Notes under the pieces: model-generated
What the model was told of the DNA's origin: nothing
What the model saw: the letters and a program-made list of their open reading frames with translations, nothing else
Databases searched by the model: none
Position numbers and translations under genes: made by a program
Assembly (NCBI RefSeq): GCF_029323795.1
Contig: NZ_CP119758.1
Location: 3,658,001 to 3,722,000, forward strand
Direction of reading: 5' to 3'
DNA: 64,000 nucleotides
From: Zobellia alginiliquefaciens
GTDB lineage: Bacteria; Bacteroidota; Bacteroidia; Flavobacteriales; Flavobacteriaceae
Shown here: piece after piece, positions 53,446 through 63,617 of the stretch
How the letters are laid out: each line of letters opens with the position of its first letter
Numbering within the stretch: the first letter of the stretch is position 1

Positions 53446-54498
53446 TTGAAAAATAGATATGCATACCATATTGTAATGGTCTTTTGCTTCGCTTTACTAT
53501 ATAGTTGTGGTACAAGTTCAAATGTTGATACTGCAACAGAGGAAGCGTTAGATGGAGTTCAAACTGATGAAGATCAAGAAGCTCCTGTTGAAGAAAATAA
53601 TGTAGACCTTGATTATAATGAACTTCCCGTGCCTGCAGATGCCGGTGTTGGTATGATTTGGGAATTTCAAGAAATCTCCGATAACTTTGAGTACAATGCT
53701 CCTGGAGATAACAAGGGAGATAATTTTTTTGATAAATGGGACGACTTTTACCATAACAATTGGGCGGGCCCTGGACTAACAGAGTGGAAAAGGGAGTTTT
53801 CTTATGTTGCAAATGGTCATTTACAGATGTGGGCAACAAGAAAACCCAGCTCCAATAAAATCAACATGGGGTGTATAACTTCAAAAACTCGTGTGGTCTA
53901 TCCTGTTTACATTGAGGCAAGGGCAAAGGTAATGAACTCTACTTTGGCCTCGGATGTATGGCTGTTGAGCCCAGATGATACTCAGGAAATAGATATTTTA
54001 GAAGCGTATGGCGCAGATTATTCAGAAAGTGCACAAAGTGAACAGTCTTATTTTTCAAAGAAAATCCATATCAGTCATCATGTTTTTATTCGCGATCCCT
54101 TTCAAGACTATCAGCCTAGGGATGCCGGTTCTTGGTATGAAAATGGAACAGTTTGGAACAAAGATTTTCATACCTACGGTGTGTATTGGAAAAATCCATG
54201 GCATTTGGAATATTATATAGACGGCATTTTGGTACGTACGGTTTCCGGGAAGGATATCATAGACCCTAAATTTTTTACGAATGCCACGGAACCGGGTAAC
54301 ACAGAAATTGACACTCGGACTGGTCTCAATAAAGAAATGGATATTATTATAAATACGGAAGACCAAACCTGGAGGTCATCCCCGGCATCTGGACTTCAGT
54401 CCGAAACGCGTACACCAACTGATAAAGAATTGGAAAATATAGATAATAATACGTTTAAAGTAGATTGGATAAGAATCTATAAACCTGTAAAGGAATAG
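53446..54498 (+). CDS. GH16 beta-agarase-like lipoprotein
   Basis: 350 residues; a TTG start at 53446 gives the best lipoprotein signal (MKNRYAYHIVMVFCFALLYSC), better than the ATG at 53476. Catalytic motif QEIDILEAYG: E181 nucleophile, D183 and E186 acid/base, in the ExDxxE layout of GH16. Two further stretches, SHHVFIRDPFQDYQP and WKNPWHLEYYIDGILVRTVSG, are highly characteristic of characterised beta-agarases of the AgaA/AgaB group, which cleave the beta-1,4 bonds of agarose. A lipid anchor places it on the cell surface. Porphyranase is the less likely alternative. Confidence 0.85.
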   Translation: MKNRYAYHIVMVFCFALLYSCGTSSNVDTATEEALDGVQTDEDQEAPVEENNVDLDYNELPVPADAGVGMIWEFQEISDNFEYNAPGDNKGDNFFDKWDDFYHNNWAGPGLTEWKREFSYVANGHLQMWATRKPSSNKINMGCITSKTRVVYPVYIEARAKVMNSTLASDVWLLSPDDTQEIDILEAYGADYSESAQSEQSYFSKKIHISHHVFIRDPFQDYQPRDAGSWYENGTVWNKDFHTYGVYWKNPWHLEYYIDGILVRTVSGKDIIDPKFFTNATEPGNTEIDTRTGLNKEMDIIINTEDQTWRSSPASGLQSETRTPTDKELENIDNNTFKVDWIRIYKPVKE

Positions 54499-54564
54499 AT
54501 GTCACAACTCTTGCCTAAAACTATATAAAGCTGTAATCAGAGGATTTTTTAAAATTTTGTAATT

Positions 54565-54614
54565 AACCATAGGTAGTTCCCTCATAATTTAAACTATGAA
54601 CCTATGGTTTTTTT
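54565..54614 (+). terminator. Intrinsic terminator of the GH16 gene
   Basis: AACCATAGGT (54565-54574) pairs perfectly with ACCTATGGTT (54600-54609); an inner TCATA/TATGA stem extends it, and seven T residues follow. Confidence 0.88.
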
Positions 54615-54762
54615 GTGCTTAAGGTTCTTTTACCTGACTTTTATCATTCATTTCTATTTATCTTTTTTTGAATCAAAAACATTCTTTTAAAGGGTTGACC
54701 CCGAGACGATTTTTGGTTAATTTCATAGTGTAATTAGCGTCATTCTTTAAATAGAGCTTAAG

Positions 54763-55662
54763 ATGGATTATATAGATTATTATCAAGTTTTGGGTGTGAC
54801 CAAAAACGCCAGTGAAAAGGATATTAAGAAAGCCTTCAGGAAAATGGCAAGGAAGTATCACCCGGATGTGAACCCCAATGATGCCGCTGCGGAGAAAAAG
54901 TTCAAAGAGGTCAATGAAGCTAACGAAGTCTTAGGAGACCCTGAAAAACGCAAGAAATATGACCAGTACGGAAAGGACTGGATGCATGCCGAACAGTTTG
55001 AAGAAGCAAAAGCACAACAGCAACGTTCACGAGGCAGTTCGGGACAACAATACACCCAGGACTTTGAAGGTGGGGATTTTTCGGATTTTTTTGAATCGAT
55101 GTTTGGCGGTAGCGGCGGATTTTCTACTGGTGGTCGGCAGCAGGCCAGATTCAGGGGGCAAGACCTCAATGCGGAACTACGTCTCAACTTAAGGGATGCC
55201 TATACAACTCAAAAGCAAACCTTAACGGTAAATGGTAAAAATATAAGAATAACAATTCCCGCAGGAATAGAGAACGGACAGACCATAAAAATATCTGGTC
55301 ATGGCGGCCCTGGCCGGAACGGCGGCCCCAAAGGCGATCTGTACATAACTTTTAGTATAGATAACAACACTTCTTTTAAAAGAGATGGGAACAACCTGTA
55401 TAAAACTATAGCGCTTAATTTATATACTGCTGTTCTGGGCGGGGAAATCACAGTTGATACGTTTGATGGAAAAGCAAAACTTAAGGTAAAACCTGAAACA
55501 CAAAGTGGAACAACGGTGAAATTAAAAGGAAAAGGATTCCCTATTTATAAGAAGGAAGGCCAGTTTGGAGACCTTTTTATCACCTATACCGTTCAAACCC
55601 CTAGTGATCTTTCGGATCAAGAGAAAAACCTTTTCAAACAATTAGCATCACTTAAAAACTAA
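54763..55662 (+). CDS. cbpA: CbpA-type J-domain co-chaperone
   Basis: 299 residues. The J domain covers residues ~1-70 with the HPD motif in [10 protein letters not shown]; a Gly/Phe-rich linker ([18 protein letters not shown]) follows, then the DnaJ C-terminal beta domains ([41 protein letters not shown]). No zinc-finger is present, as in CbpA. It stimulates DnaK and binds unfolded proteins. The next gene, 4 bp downstream, is its modulator CbpM. Confidence 0.9.
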   Translation: MDYIDYYQVLGVTKNASEKDIKKAFRKMARKYHPDVNPNDAAAEKKFKEVNEANEVLGDPEKRKKYDQYGKDWMHAEQFEEAKAQQQRSRGSSGQQYTQDFEGGDFSDFFESMFGGSGGFSTGGRQQARFRGQDLNAELRLNLRDAYTTQKQTLTVNGKNIRITIPAGIENGQTIKISGHGGPGRNGGPKGDLYITFSIDNNTSFKRDGNNLYKTIALNLYTAVLGGEITVDTFDGKAKLKVKPETQSGTTVKLKGKGFPIYKKEGQFGDLFITYTVQTPSDLSDQEKNLFKQLASLKN

Positions 55663-55666
55663 GATT

Positions 55667-55957
55667 ATGGAACAACAAGAATATGTGTCGGTAACCGAGT
55701 TTTGTAATGGTCATAGCATTTCAACCTCAATTATAAGTCAGCTGAACGAATTTGGACTTGTAAGAGTCATAGAACGTAGTGATAGTTTATATATACCCTT
55801 AGAAGAACTTCCTAAGACCGAAAAAATGCTACGGCTGCACACAGATTTAAATATTAATCTAGAAGGAGTTGAGGTCATTACAAGACTCTTGGAGCGAATA
55901 GAACGAGCAAATGAAGAAATGGTAAAGCTCAGGAATAAACTCAGTTTGTATGAGTAG
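55667..55957 (+). CDS. cbpM: CbpM-like chaperone modulator
   Basis: 96 residues: a MerR-type N-terminal fold (YVSVTEFCNGHSISTSIISQLNEFGL), the dimer segment ERSDSLYIPLEELPKTEKMLRLHTDLNINLEGVEVITRLL and a C-terminal helix. CbpM binds the J domain of CbpA and inhibits it; the adjacency to cbpA is the strongest evidence. No DNA-binding helix seems required. Confidence 0.88.
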   Translation: MEQQEYVSVTEFCNGHSISTSIISQLNEFGLVRVIERSDSLYIPLEELPKTEKMLRLHTDLNINLEGVEVITRLLERIERANEEMVKLRNKLSLYE

Positions 55958-56123
55958 TGCTTCTTTGGTAAATCATCCCCTTTTAAAACTTAACAACTGT
56001 TATACAAAAAACTTTTGTTCTACATTTTAGGCCCTTAGTAATGGGAATTTTAAAAGATATATGCCATTTTTGATGCTCGGCCTTAAATTACCAATGAATG
56101 TGGGCACTTATAATCGTATACTT

Positions 56124-58004
56124 ATGAAATTTCGTTTTTTCCTTATCACACTTCTATTAATTTTTAATGTGGCCTGCAAGGGGCAAGAAAAAGTATCGGA
56201 ACAGCCACCGAATATTGTCTGGATAGTTTCTGAAGACAATTCAAAACATTATTTAAAAATGTTCGATCCCAACGGAATTGAAACTCCAAATATAAAAGCA
56301 TTGGCTGAACATGGTGTACAATTCAACCGAGCATTTTCTAACGCACCTGTGTGTAGTGTAGCTCGGTCTACAATTATTTCAGGATGCTATGCCCCACGAA
56401 CAGGAACCCAATTTCATAGACACTCAAAATTGGTTAATTTACCGGATTCGCTTCGTATGTTCCCTGCTTACTTGCGTGATGCCGGATATTATACCGTGAA
56501 TAACAGTAAAGAGGATTACAACTTCGTTAAAGGAGATGATGTTTGGAATGAATCTTCTGGAAAAGGGAATTGGAAAAACCGTAAGCCCGGTCAGCCATTT
56601 TTCTACGTTCACAATATAGGAACAACACATGAATCCCGACTTCACTTTCCTGAAAGTGATATGAAAGATGCCCCTACTAAGGCAAGAGTGAATGACTACC
56701 ACGTACAACCCAATCACCCAGATACAGACCTTTTTCGCTATACAAATGCGCGATATAGAGATAGAATTTCTGAAATGGATAATGAACTGGGTGAAGTTGT
56801 AAAAGCTCTAGAAGCCGATGGGCAATTGGAAAACACATTTATATTCTATTATGGTGATCATGGCGGGGTACTGCCCGGAAGCAAAGGATATTTGTATGAA
56901 ACCGGTCTTCATGTACCTATGGTGGTGCGCATTCCTGAAAAATATAAAGATATGGTTGACTTAGAGGTTGGTAGCCAAACCGATCGTTTTGTAAGCTTTA
57001 TAGACTTGGCCCCAACCGTATTGAATTTGGCTGGAGTAGAAATACCGGTGCAAATAGACGGGGTGCCATTTTTGGGTAAAAATATAGATGAGAAAAAACT
57101 TGCCAAAGAAAATGTTGCCTATGGATATGCCGACAGGTTTGATGAAAAGTATGACATGGTCCGATCGGTACGTAAAGGAAAATACAAATATATTAGAAGT
57201 TTCAATACGTTCAATTTTGATGGTCTAATGAACGAATACCGTTATAAGCAGGCTGCCTATAGGGAATGGCAACAAATGTACGAAGAAGGAAAATTAACGG
57301 ATGTGCAATCTACTTTTTTTAAATCTCGTGCTCCAGAAATGCTTTTTGATGTTGAAAACGATCCTTATGAGACTACAAACTTGGCGCACAATTCTACTTT
57401 TGAGCCAACTTTAAAAGAAATGCGCGGTCTGTTAAATGATTGGATTTCAGACATGCCCGACCTTTCTTTCTATCCAGAGTTTTATTTGGTAAGAAATGCG
57501 TTGGGTAACCCTGTTGAATTTGGTAGGGAGCATAAAAAGGATATTAAGAATTATTTAAAAACAGCAAATTTAATTTTGAACGATGCTGCCACCATACGGA
57601 CGGAGTTGGAAAAAGCACTGCAATCTTCAGATCCATGGCAACGGTATTGGGCGCTGATTGTCTGTAGCAGTTTTGGTGATGAATTGAAGGGCCTTAACCC
57701 TATAATCAAGAAAATCGTTACGAATGATGAGGAGCGAATAAATAGAGTGAGAGCAGCTGAATTTTTAGGTATAACAAAATCAGGAAATCCTGTGCCTACC
57801 ATGTTAGATGCGCTTTATTCTGCGGAATCTGAAACAGAAGCTTTACTTATTTTGAATTCCATCGTGCTGCTAAATTCTTCAACTTACGGTTATGATTTTA
57901 ATGTTGACGAAAAGAAAATAAATACAGATTTTCTAGGGGAAAAGTCTGAACTACTAAGCCGACTTGAGTTTTTGAAAAACAGGCACAATAAAAAAATCAA
58001 ATAA
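56124..58004 (+). CDS. Lipoprotein sulfatase (S1 family) with C-terminal helical extension
   Basis: The lipobox start is at 56124 (MKFRFFLITLLLIFNVAC); a frame begins earlier at 56061 without improving the signal. From that start the sulfatase active-site Cys is C77 in the motif CSVARST, to be converted to formylglycine, and the N-terminal metal-site segment is WIVSEDNS. The third motif position is Val instead of the usual Pro/Ala. Metal/substrate motifs YYGDHGG and KGYLYETGLHVPMVVR follow. The last ~150 residues (from IKNYLKTANL) are HEAT-like helices. It would remove sulfate from algal galactan at the cell surface. Substrate is inferred from the neighbouring PULs. Confidence 0.88.
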   Translation: MKFRFFLITLLLIFNVACKGQEKVSEQPPNIVWIVSEDNSKHYLKMFDPNGIETPNIKALAEHGVQFNRAFSNAPVCSVARSTIISGCYAPRTGTQFHRHSKLVNLPDSLRMFPAYLRDAGYYTVNNSKEDYNFVKGDDVWNESSGKGNWKNRKPGQPFFYVHNIGTTHESRLHFPESDMKDAPTKARVNDYHVQPNHPDTDLFRYTNARYRDRISEMDNELGEVVKALEADGQLENTFIFYYGDHGGVLPGSKGYLYETGLHVPMVVRIPEKYKDMVDLEVGSQTDRFVSFIDLAPTVLNLAGVEIPVQIDGVPFLGKNIDEKKLAKENVAYGYADRFDEKYDMVRSVRKGKYKYIRSFNTFNFDGLMNEYRYKQAAYREWQQMYEEGKLTDVQSTFFKSRAPEMLFDVENDPYETTNLAHNSTFEPTLKEMRGLLNDWISDMPDLSFYPEFYLVRNALGNPVEFGREHKKDIKNYLKTANLILNDAATIRTELEKALQSSDPWQRYWALIVCSSFGDELKGLNPIIKKIVTNDEERINRVRAAEFLGITKSGNPVPTMLDALYSAESETEALLILNSIVLLNSSTYGYDFNVDEKKINTDFLGEKSELLSRLEFLKNRHNKKIK

Positions 58005-58036
58005 AAAAACCGGAGCGGTTTAATCGCGCTCCGGTT
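58003..58036 (-). terminator. Intrinsic terminator of the second SusCD operon
   Basis: AACCGGAGCG (58008-58017) pairs with CGCTCCGGTT (58027-58036) over a 9-base loop. On the minus strand seven T residues follow. It lies directly after the plus-strand sulfatase stop and may also stop that transcript. Confidence 0.9.
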
Positions 58037-58085
58037 ACAAACTAACTCAACAAACAACTTTTATAAGAAGTACCTACAGGTGTTT

Positions 58086-59792
58086 TTAATATCCATCATT
58101 CTGAACCATTGAAGGTGCCTTTTCAACTTCAGATTGTGGTATGGGTAGGTAATATTGTCTCTCAAACCATGGTCTTTCTACTACGGTATATTCTTCATTG
58201 GTTAAACTACCATCCGCGGTTTTTGTCCATTTTAAACCTTTAACATCAAAACCAAGGTGCTCTTCGTTCATCCATCGTCTTTCATCAAAGAAATTATGAC
58301 CTTCAAAAGCTAGTTCTATTCGTCTTTCCCGCTTAATGGCTTCAAGTAGTTCTGGGCCAGAGGCGGTAATTGCCGGTTGAAGTCCCCTTGTGGAAACCTT
58401 GCTTACGAACTCACGGGCAATTCCTTCTAGACCTAAGTGGTATTGGGCTTCTGCATAGTTCAAATAGATTTCGGCCAAGCGATATAATATGTATGGGCGA
58501 TTAGGGGATACATCCGTAAGGCCAACGCTTTCGTCTTGAAACTTTCTGATGTTATATCCTGTTTTTGATGAATGTCCGGTGTTTCCAAGACCTTCTGGAG
58601 AATCCAATCCGTGTGGGGTAGCCTCGGTGGGGTTATTCGCTAAAGCATAATCAACAGGTCTCCCTCTAAAGGATGCGCCTTGATAGAACAAATCCGCATA
58701 ATAACGTAGTTCTCTATTGTCATTTGGGTTTTCAGGATCATAACCAGCATCGGACGTACTAGTGCCGTCTGCCATATTAAACTGTAACGCAAAATTATGG
58801 GTAGGAGAGGATAGCGCCCATCCTCCATAGCCACTTGGAGCTTGGGTTTGATTCCATAGCGAGTTGGCATCCGTACCAAAATCATAATACAGACTACTAT
58901 AAGCGCGAGCAAACAGTATATCTTGATTGGGCGATAAGAATAGATCTTGATACTCTTTGGCATTGGTAACGGCTATTAGGTCACGGGCACCTACCAGGTC
59001 TATGATTTCTTTGGCGGCATCCGATGCATCTTGCCATTTACTAGTTTTGGTATAGTCATACAGTGGACCGCTAGGCTCAGTGGCTGGGTCGTGCAATGTA
59101 CTTGCGGCGTAAAGTAAAGTCCGTGATTTTACAGCTAATGCAGAGAGTTTTGTAGCACGGCCAAATTCATTGTCTGGACGGGTTTCCGGAAGAATAGCAG
59201 CAGCTTCATCAAGCTCCTTTACAATAAAATCTACACACTCCTCGTAGCTGTTTCTCACCAAAGCAAAATCGGCATCAAGCCCTAAAGCGTTTTCTAGGAT
59301 AGGAACGCCACCATAAAATTTAATAAGCTTACTGTAAATATTAGCGCGAAGGAATTTCATTTCAGCTTTAAGAATAGCCACCTTGTCCGGGTCAGTTTTC
59401 ATTGCCTCGCTGTCATCTATTTTATCTAAGAATTCATTAGCAAGCCTAACATAATCCCAATAAGTACTCCATTTTTGAGCAAGAACCCCCACATTGCTAG
59501 GCGACCAACCTGCTCTTAATCTAAGTTGATCTAAATCATTGAAGTTGAATTTGGCCTCAAAAGAACCCACTTCAATATTAAATCTACGTGACCACCATTG
59601 GGCCTTGTTCAATCCCCAACTTTCGGTACTGTTATAAACTGGGTAAACCAATCTTTCTACCTGAGCAGGCTCACTGTAGATAATGTCCTCCGTAAAGGCA
59701 TCCGAAGCTTCGGTGTCCAATACATCTTCACAACCAAGTGTTGCAAATAGGGCAATTAATGCCCAGACTTGTTTTATATTAATATGTTTCAT
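58086..59792 (-). CDS. SusD/RagB surface glycan-binding lipoprotein (second PUL)
   Basis: 568 residues, signal peptide MKHINIKQVWALIALFATLGC with lipobox. SusD features: EDVLDTEASDAFTEDIIYSEPAQVERLVYPVYN, AEMKFLRANIYSKLIKFYGGVPILE, RLAEIYLNYAEAQYHLG and RRIELAFEGHNFFDERRW. It pairs with the SusC encoded 70 bp upstream and binds the imported glycan. It is the last gene before the terminator. Confidence 0.92.
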   Translation of the reverse strand: MKHINIKQVWALIALFATLGCEDVLDTEASDAFTEDIIYSEPAQVERLVYPVYNSTESWGLNKAQWWSRRFNIEVGSFEAKFNFNDLDQLRLRAGWSPSNVGVLAQKWSTYWDYVRLANEFLDKIDDSEAMKTDPDKVAILKAEMKFLRANIYSKLIKFYGGVPILENALGLDADFALVRNSYEECVDFIVKELDEAAAILPETRPDNEFGRATKLSALAVKSRTLLYAASTLHDPATEPSGPLYDYTKTSKWQDASDAAKEIIDLVGARDLIAVTNAKEYQDLFLSPNQDILFARAYSSLYYDFGTDANSLWNQTQAPSGYGGWALSSPTHNFALQFNMADGTSTSDAGYDPENPNDNRELRYYADLFYQGASFRGRPVDYALANNPTEATPHGLDSPEGLGNTGHSSKTGYNIRKFQDESVGLTDVSPNRPYILYRLAEIYLNYAEAQYHLGLEGIAREFVSKVSTRGLQPAITASGPELLEAIKRERRIELAFEGHNFFDERRWMNEEHLGFDVKGLKWTKTADGSLTNEEYTVVERPWFERQYYLPIPQSEVEKAPSMVQNDGY

Positions 59793-59862
59793 TTCAATTT
59801 AGTTTTTTGTTAACGTTCGTTAGCGCTATAAGATTAATGAGCTTGATTATTTTCATTACAAA

Positions 59863-62800
59863 TTAGAAGCTTAGATTAAGGCCCAAGGTGTAGGTCTGTA
59901 GTGATGGATACGTACTTTCTCTAAAATCATAGTATCCATTAGCTTCTGGGTCTAAGCCTAAATCGGCCACATCAGAAAATAGGGTCAACATATTATAGCC
60001 TCTTACAAAAAGCTTTAAATCACCAAGTTTAATATCTTCTTTATGGAAGGTATAGCCCAGTTCCAGTTGTTTTAATCTAACAAAAGATGCATCGTGCAAC
60101 CAGAAGTCCGCACCTTCAAAATCTGCTGAGCTTCCACTTTGGTTACCACTAAATTTGTCGCCCGTAGCGTATGCTCTAGGGTATCTTGCGTTTCTGTTTT
60201 CCGGTGTCCACCTTTGATCAAAAAGGAAATCGGGTCTAGCGCCGGGACGTTCAAAGAAAATCAGCATTTCAGCTTCGGCCTGTCCTTGAAACAAGAAACT
60301 AAAGTCAAAATCTTTATAATTGAAACCTCCAAAGAAACCAAATTGAATTTCAGGAACATTGGAAGAGTAGGCCCGTACACGGTCATTGGCATTTATTATA
60401 CCATTTCCATCCGTATCTAAATAGATAGGTTCACCTTCTACGGTACCATCTAATTTTACTTCCGTAGCATCAACTTGAGCTTGGTCTCTAAAAATACCGG
60501 CTGTTGGATAGGTAATGTAAGAATCCAATGAATGACCTTCTCTTTTTCTCCATTCTGGAACGTCTGCCGCTTCCGCCAAGAATACCACTTCATTCTTTGC
60601 TTGGGTAAAATTTGCTCCAAGATTATAACTTAAGTTTTCTCCTATTTTGTCTCTCCAGCTTAGTTCTACCTCCCAACCAAAGTTGTCTACTTTTCCAATA
60701 TTTTCTGCAGGAAGGGTAATACCTGCTGCATCAGGAATGGCTGCGGCACGGGTAACCAAAATATCCTCTCTGTTTTGGTAGAAGTAATTGATGTCACCAG
60801 AAAGTTTGTTGTCAAATAGAGTAAAGTTCAATCCAATATTTTTCATATATGCCGTTTCCCAGGTTATGTCTTCATTGGGAACATTGGCACTGGTATAGCC
60901 GTTGTAACTTACGCCGGGAGTACCAAAAATGGCGTAATTAGGCTGAGCATTGTTTGTTGGTCCACCATAGTTATAACGAGTTAAATATTGAAAAGGCGCA
61001 ATACGGTCATTACCCATTTTTGCCCATGAAGCTCTTATTTTTAAAGCATTTAACCATTCTACATTTTCAAGAAATGACTCTTTGTTGATGGCCCATGAAG
61101 CGGCTACACCAGGAAATGTACCAAATCGTTTTCCAGGTCCAAAGTTGCTGGAACCATCGTGACGTATGGTAAGGTCCAAGAAGTATTTTTTCTTAAAATC
61201 ATATGAAAACGAACCAAAATAATTAACACGCGCCCATTCCTGAGATTCTCCGTAAGATTGTTGGCCTTCATCGCTTCCCGCAAAAAGCTCACTGTGTTCC
61301 GAAGTTGGGAAACCTCTTCTTTCGGCCCAAAAAGAACGCTGATCGGAAGTAGCTTGTTCAACACCTACAAAACTGCTAATGGAATGATTGTCTCCCAAAC
61401 TTTTGGAGTAGTGAAGTGTAGAATTTAAAAGTAGCTCATCAAACTTCCAAAAACTCTCACGAAGCGTTCTCTGGCTTCCTTGCCCTTGGGCAAAACCTTG
61501 CGAAGGAGTATAGTCGTCCGTACTTTCTTGATAGGTATAAACGGTCCACGGAGTGTACCACGCTTTTATATCATTGTTCATCCGTCTTACACCCGCAAAC
61601 CCTTTTAAACGAAGTCCTGAGATAAAATTGTCCAAGTTCCAGTCATAGGAGAACCTTCCGCGAAGCTCATTATCTGTTTGCTTTGAATAACCGGACTGTT
61701 GTGTAGCCATTACGTAAGGGTTGGCTCCATTTTCTCCACCCCACCCAGGTAAACCGTTAGGGTAGATGCCAACTTCCGTTGGTTCGTTGGTATTGATGCG
61801 ACTATAAATTTCACTTACACTTACACCCGGTTGATTTCTATCTCCGAATCTACCCGAAAGGTCTACCCCGATTTTAAAGTTATCAGTTAGGTTAATGTCA
61901 ATATTAGATCGTACCTGCTTTTGTTTAAAGTTCAGATCACCGGATTTATACATCCCGGTTTGACTTATAAAATCGCCGCTCACAAAATACTTTACATTGT
62001 CACTACCTCCAGAAATGGAAATGGAATTACGGGATTCCGGTGAAGATTTGGCAAAAGTAAGATCGGCCCAATCTGTATTTGGGAAGTTAATAGGGTCTGT
62101 TCCAGATGCATAATTGTCAATCTGTTGTTGTGTATAGGGCAGCGGTGTTCCGTTTCGTTCTGCGATTTCATTATTGTAAATGGCGTACTGTTCTGAAGAC
62201 ATTAAGTTTGGCGCAACCGAAAATTTGGAGACGTTATAGGAAGAACTTAAATTAATGCTTGGTTTTCCGGATTTACCTCTTTTTGTAGTAATCAAAATAA
62301 CACCGTTAGCCGCTCTAGCTCCGTAAATAGCAGCGGCACCATCCTTTAGTACGGTTAGGGACTCGATATCTTGTGGAGCCAGATGGGAAAATGTACTGGC
62401 TGTGATTCCATCAATCAATATTAAAGGCGAATTGTTTCCCAAGGTAGACTTACCTCTAATAAGAAGGGTTAAATCATCATCATTAGTTGAACCTGGTAAG
62501 CCACCTCTATCCGCTATGATCAATCCCGGTACGGTTCCAGAAAGGGATTTGGCTAAATCTTTGTTACCTGCCTTGGCAATCTGTTCTGAACTTACGGTAC
62601 TTACAGACCCGGTAAGCTCACCTTTTTTACGTGTCGTATACCCCAAAACTACCACTTCATCAAGTTTAGCGGCGTCTTCTTCTAAAGTTACGTTGATCTC
62701 GGTTTGGTTACCTACTTGGATTTCCTTTGAAGAATACCCAATATAGGAATATACAAGAGTAGTTTGGTCATCTGGTACTTCAATACTATAGTTACCGTCA

Positions 62801-63066
62801 AAATCTGTGGAAGTACCATTAGTGCTACCTTTTACAAGGATAGTAACACCGGCAAGTGGTCCCATTGCATCAGATACCGTACCTGTTACCGTACGTTGCA
62901 CGGAGTTAGCTGTGAGGTCATTTTCTAAAGACGATTCGGTAGAAGTTGATTTTGCATGCCCTTTCATGGGAATCGCTATTGCTAAGATTAGCACGAATTT
63001 TAAAACGTGTAACCTTTTGATAGAGTTGCCTAGGCAATCCCCATCAATGAACCATTTAATTTTCAT
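59863..63066 (-). CDS. SusC/RagA TonB-dependent outer-membrane transporter (second PUL)
   Basis: 1067 residues, signal region ending KGHAKS. Domains in order: CarboxypepD_reg-like (VTGTVSDAMGPLAGVTILVKGSTNGTSTDFDGNYSIEV), plug (EVVVLGYTTRKKGELTGSVSTV ... VLKDGAAAIYGARAANGVILITTKRG) and the large barrel with the C-terminal strand LQTYTLGLNLSF. It is the first gene of the operon and transports the oligosaccharide bound by its SusD. No glycoside hydrolase is in this operon within the window; the convergent sulfatase suggests a sulfated substrate. Confidence 0.93.
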   Translation of the reverse strand: MKIKWFIDGDCLGNSIKRLHVLKFVLILAIAIPMKGHAKSTSTESSLENDLTANSVQRTVTGTVSDAMGPLAGVTILVKGSTNGTSTDFDGNYSIEVPDDQTTLVYSYIGYSSKEIQVGNQTEINVTLEEDAAKLDEVVVLGYTTRKKGELTGSVSTVSSEQIAKAGNKDLAKSLSGTVPGLIIADRGGLPGSTNDDDLTLLIRGKSTLGNNSPLILIDGITASTFSHLAPQDIESLTVLKDGAAAIYGARAANGVILITTKRGKSGKPSINLSSSYNVSKFSVAPNLMSSEQYAIYNNEIAERNGTPLPYTQQQIDNYASGTDPINFPNTDWADLTFAKSSPESRNSISISGGSDNVKYFVSGDFISQTGMYKSGDLNFKQKQVRSNIDINLTDNFKIGVDLSGRFGDRNQPGVSVSEIYSRINTNEPTEVGIYPNGLPGWGGENGANPYVMATQQSGYSKQTDNELRGRFSYDWNLDNFISGLRLKGFAGVRRMNNDIKAWYTPWTVYTYQESTDDYTPSQGFAQGQGSQRTLRESFWKFDELLLNSTLHYSKSLGDNHSISSFVGVEQATSDQRSFWAERRGFPTSEHSELFAGSDEGQQSYGESQEWARVNYFGSFSYDFKKKYFLDLTIRHDGSSNFGPGKRFGTFPGVAASWAINKESFLENVEWLNALKIRASWAKMGNDRIAPFQYLTRYNYGGPTNNAQPNYAIFGTPGVSYNGYTSANVPNEDITWETAYMKNIGLNFTLFDNKLSGDINYFYQNREDILVTRAAAIPDAAGITLPAENIGKVDNFGWEVELSWRDKIGENLSYNLGANFTQAKNEVVFLAEAADVPEWRKREGHSLDSYITYPTAGIFRDQAQVDATEVKLDGTVEGEPIYLDTDGNGIINANDRVRAYSSNVPEIQFGFFGGFNYKDFDFSFLFQGQAEAEMLIFFERPGARPDFLFDQRWTPENRNARYPRAYATGDKFSGNQSGSSADFEGADFWLHDASFVRLKQLELGYTFHKEDIKLGDLKLFVRGYNMLTLFSDVADLGLDPEANGYYDFRESTYPSLQTYTLGLNLSF

Positions 63067-63617
63067 AAATTTGAATTAGTTAGAGTTAAACATGCCCCAG
63101 AGTCAATGGGGTATTACTTTACTTCATGCATTGCATGAATTTCTAAAGGGGAGTGTTAGCGCACTCTCCTTTTATGGTCGGTTATATTTTAGCTTTTAAA
63201 GTATTAATTGTGTGAGTCATATTTGGTTATGGCGTATGCGATATTGATAATATTCAATTTGTTTCTACAAAAGAACCATAAAAAGAAGGGGGGGTATTTG
63301 CGAAATTTAACTAGCGATTGCACTATTTTACCATTTTTAAGGTTTTGTTGTGAAATTTGTGCAATAATTGAGTGTGTGCTAATTAAAAGTCTCGTTTAAT
63401 GAGAAATTCAAATCAATTCGCAGAAAAGAGGGGAGTGGCTCATAATGTAAATTTGAATAAACATTCGTTGAGCTAAACTACTTACCATAGAATGACAATG
63501 AGGGAATAATAGTTATTCTTTGGAGTATTACTTATAAAGATTGGGGTATAGGGAATAGCCTATAACTGCTTTTAGGATGCAATAGTGTGGAAATCTTTAA
63601 ACGTAAAAGCTAGAAAC
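63067..63617. other. Intergenic region upstream of the second SusC
   Basis: About 550 bp with the leader hairpins (63095-63169) near the SusC start; beyond them it is A+T-rich and shows no gene. Confidence 0.4.
63095..63169 (-). promoter_or_regulatory. Hairpin-rich leader upstream of the second SusC gene
   Basis: Three inverted repeats in a row: CCCCA/TGGGG (63095-63099/63107-63111), the palindrome TTCATGC/GCATGAA (63123-63129/63133-63139) and GGGGAGTG/CACTCTCC (63148-63155/63162-63169). They occupy the 30-105 bp before the start codon and would lie in the 5' untranslated mRNA. Confidence 0.5.

Noticed and set aside
53441-53839. Antisense open frame over the GH16 gene
   Set aside because: The plus strand carries an unmistakable catalytic GH16 domain.
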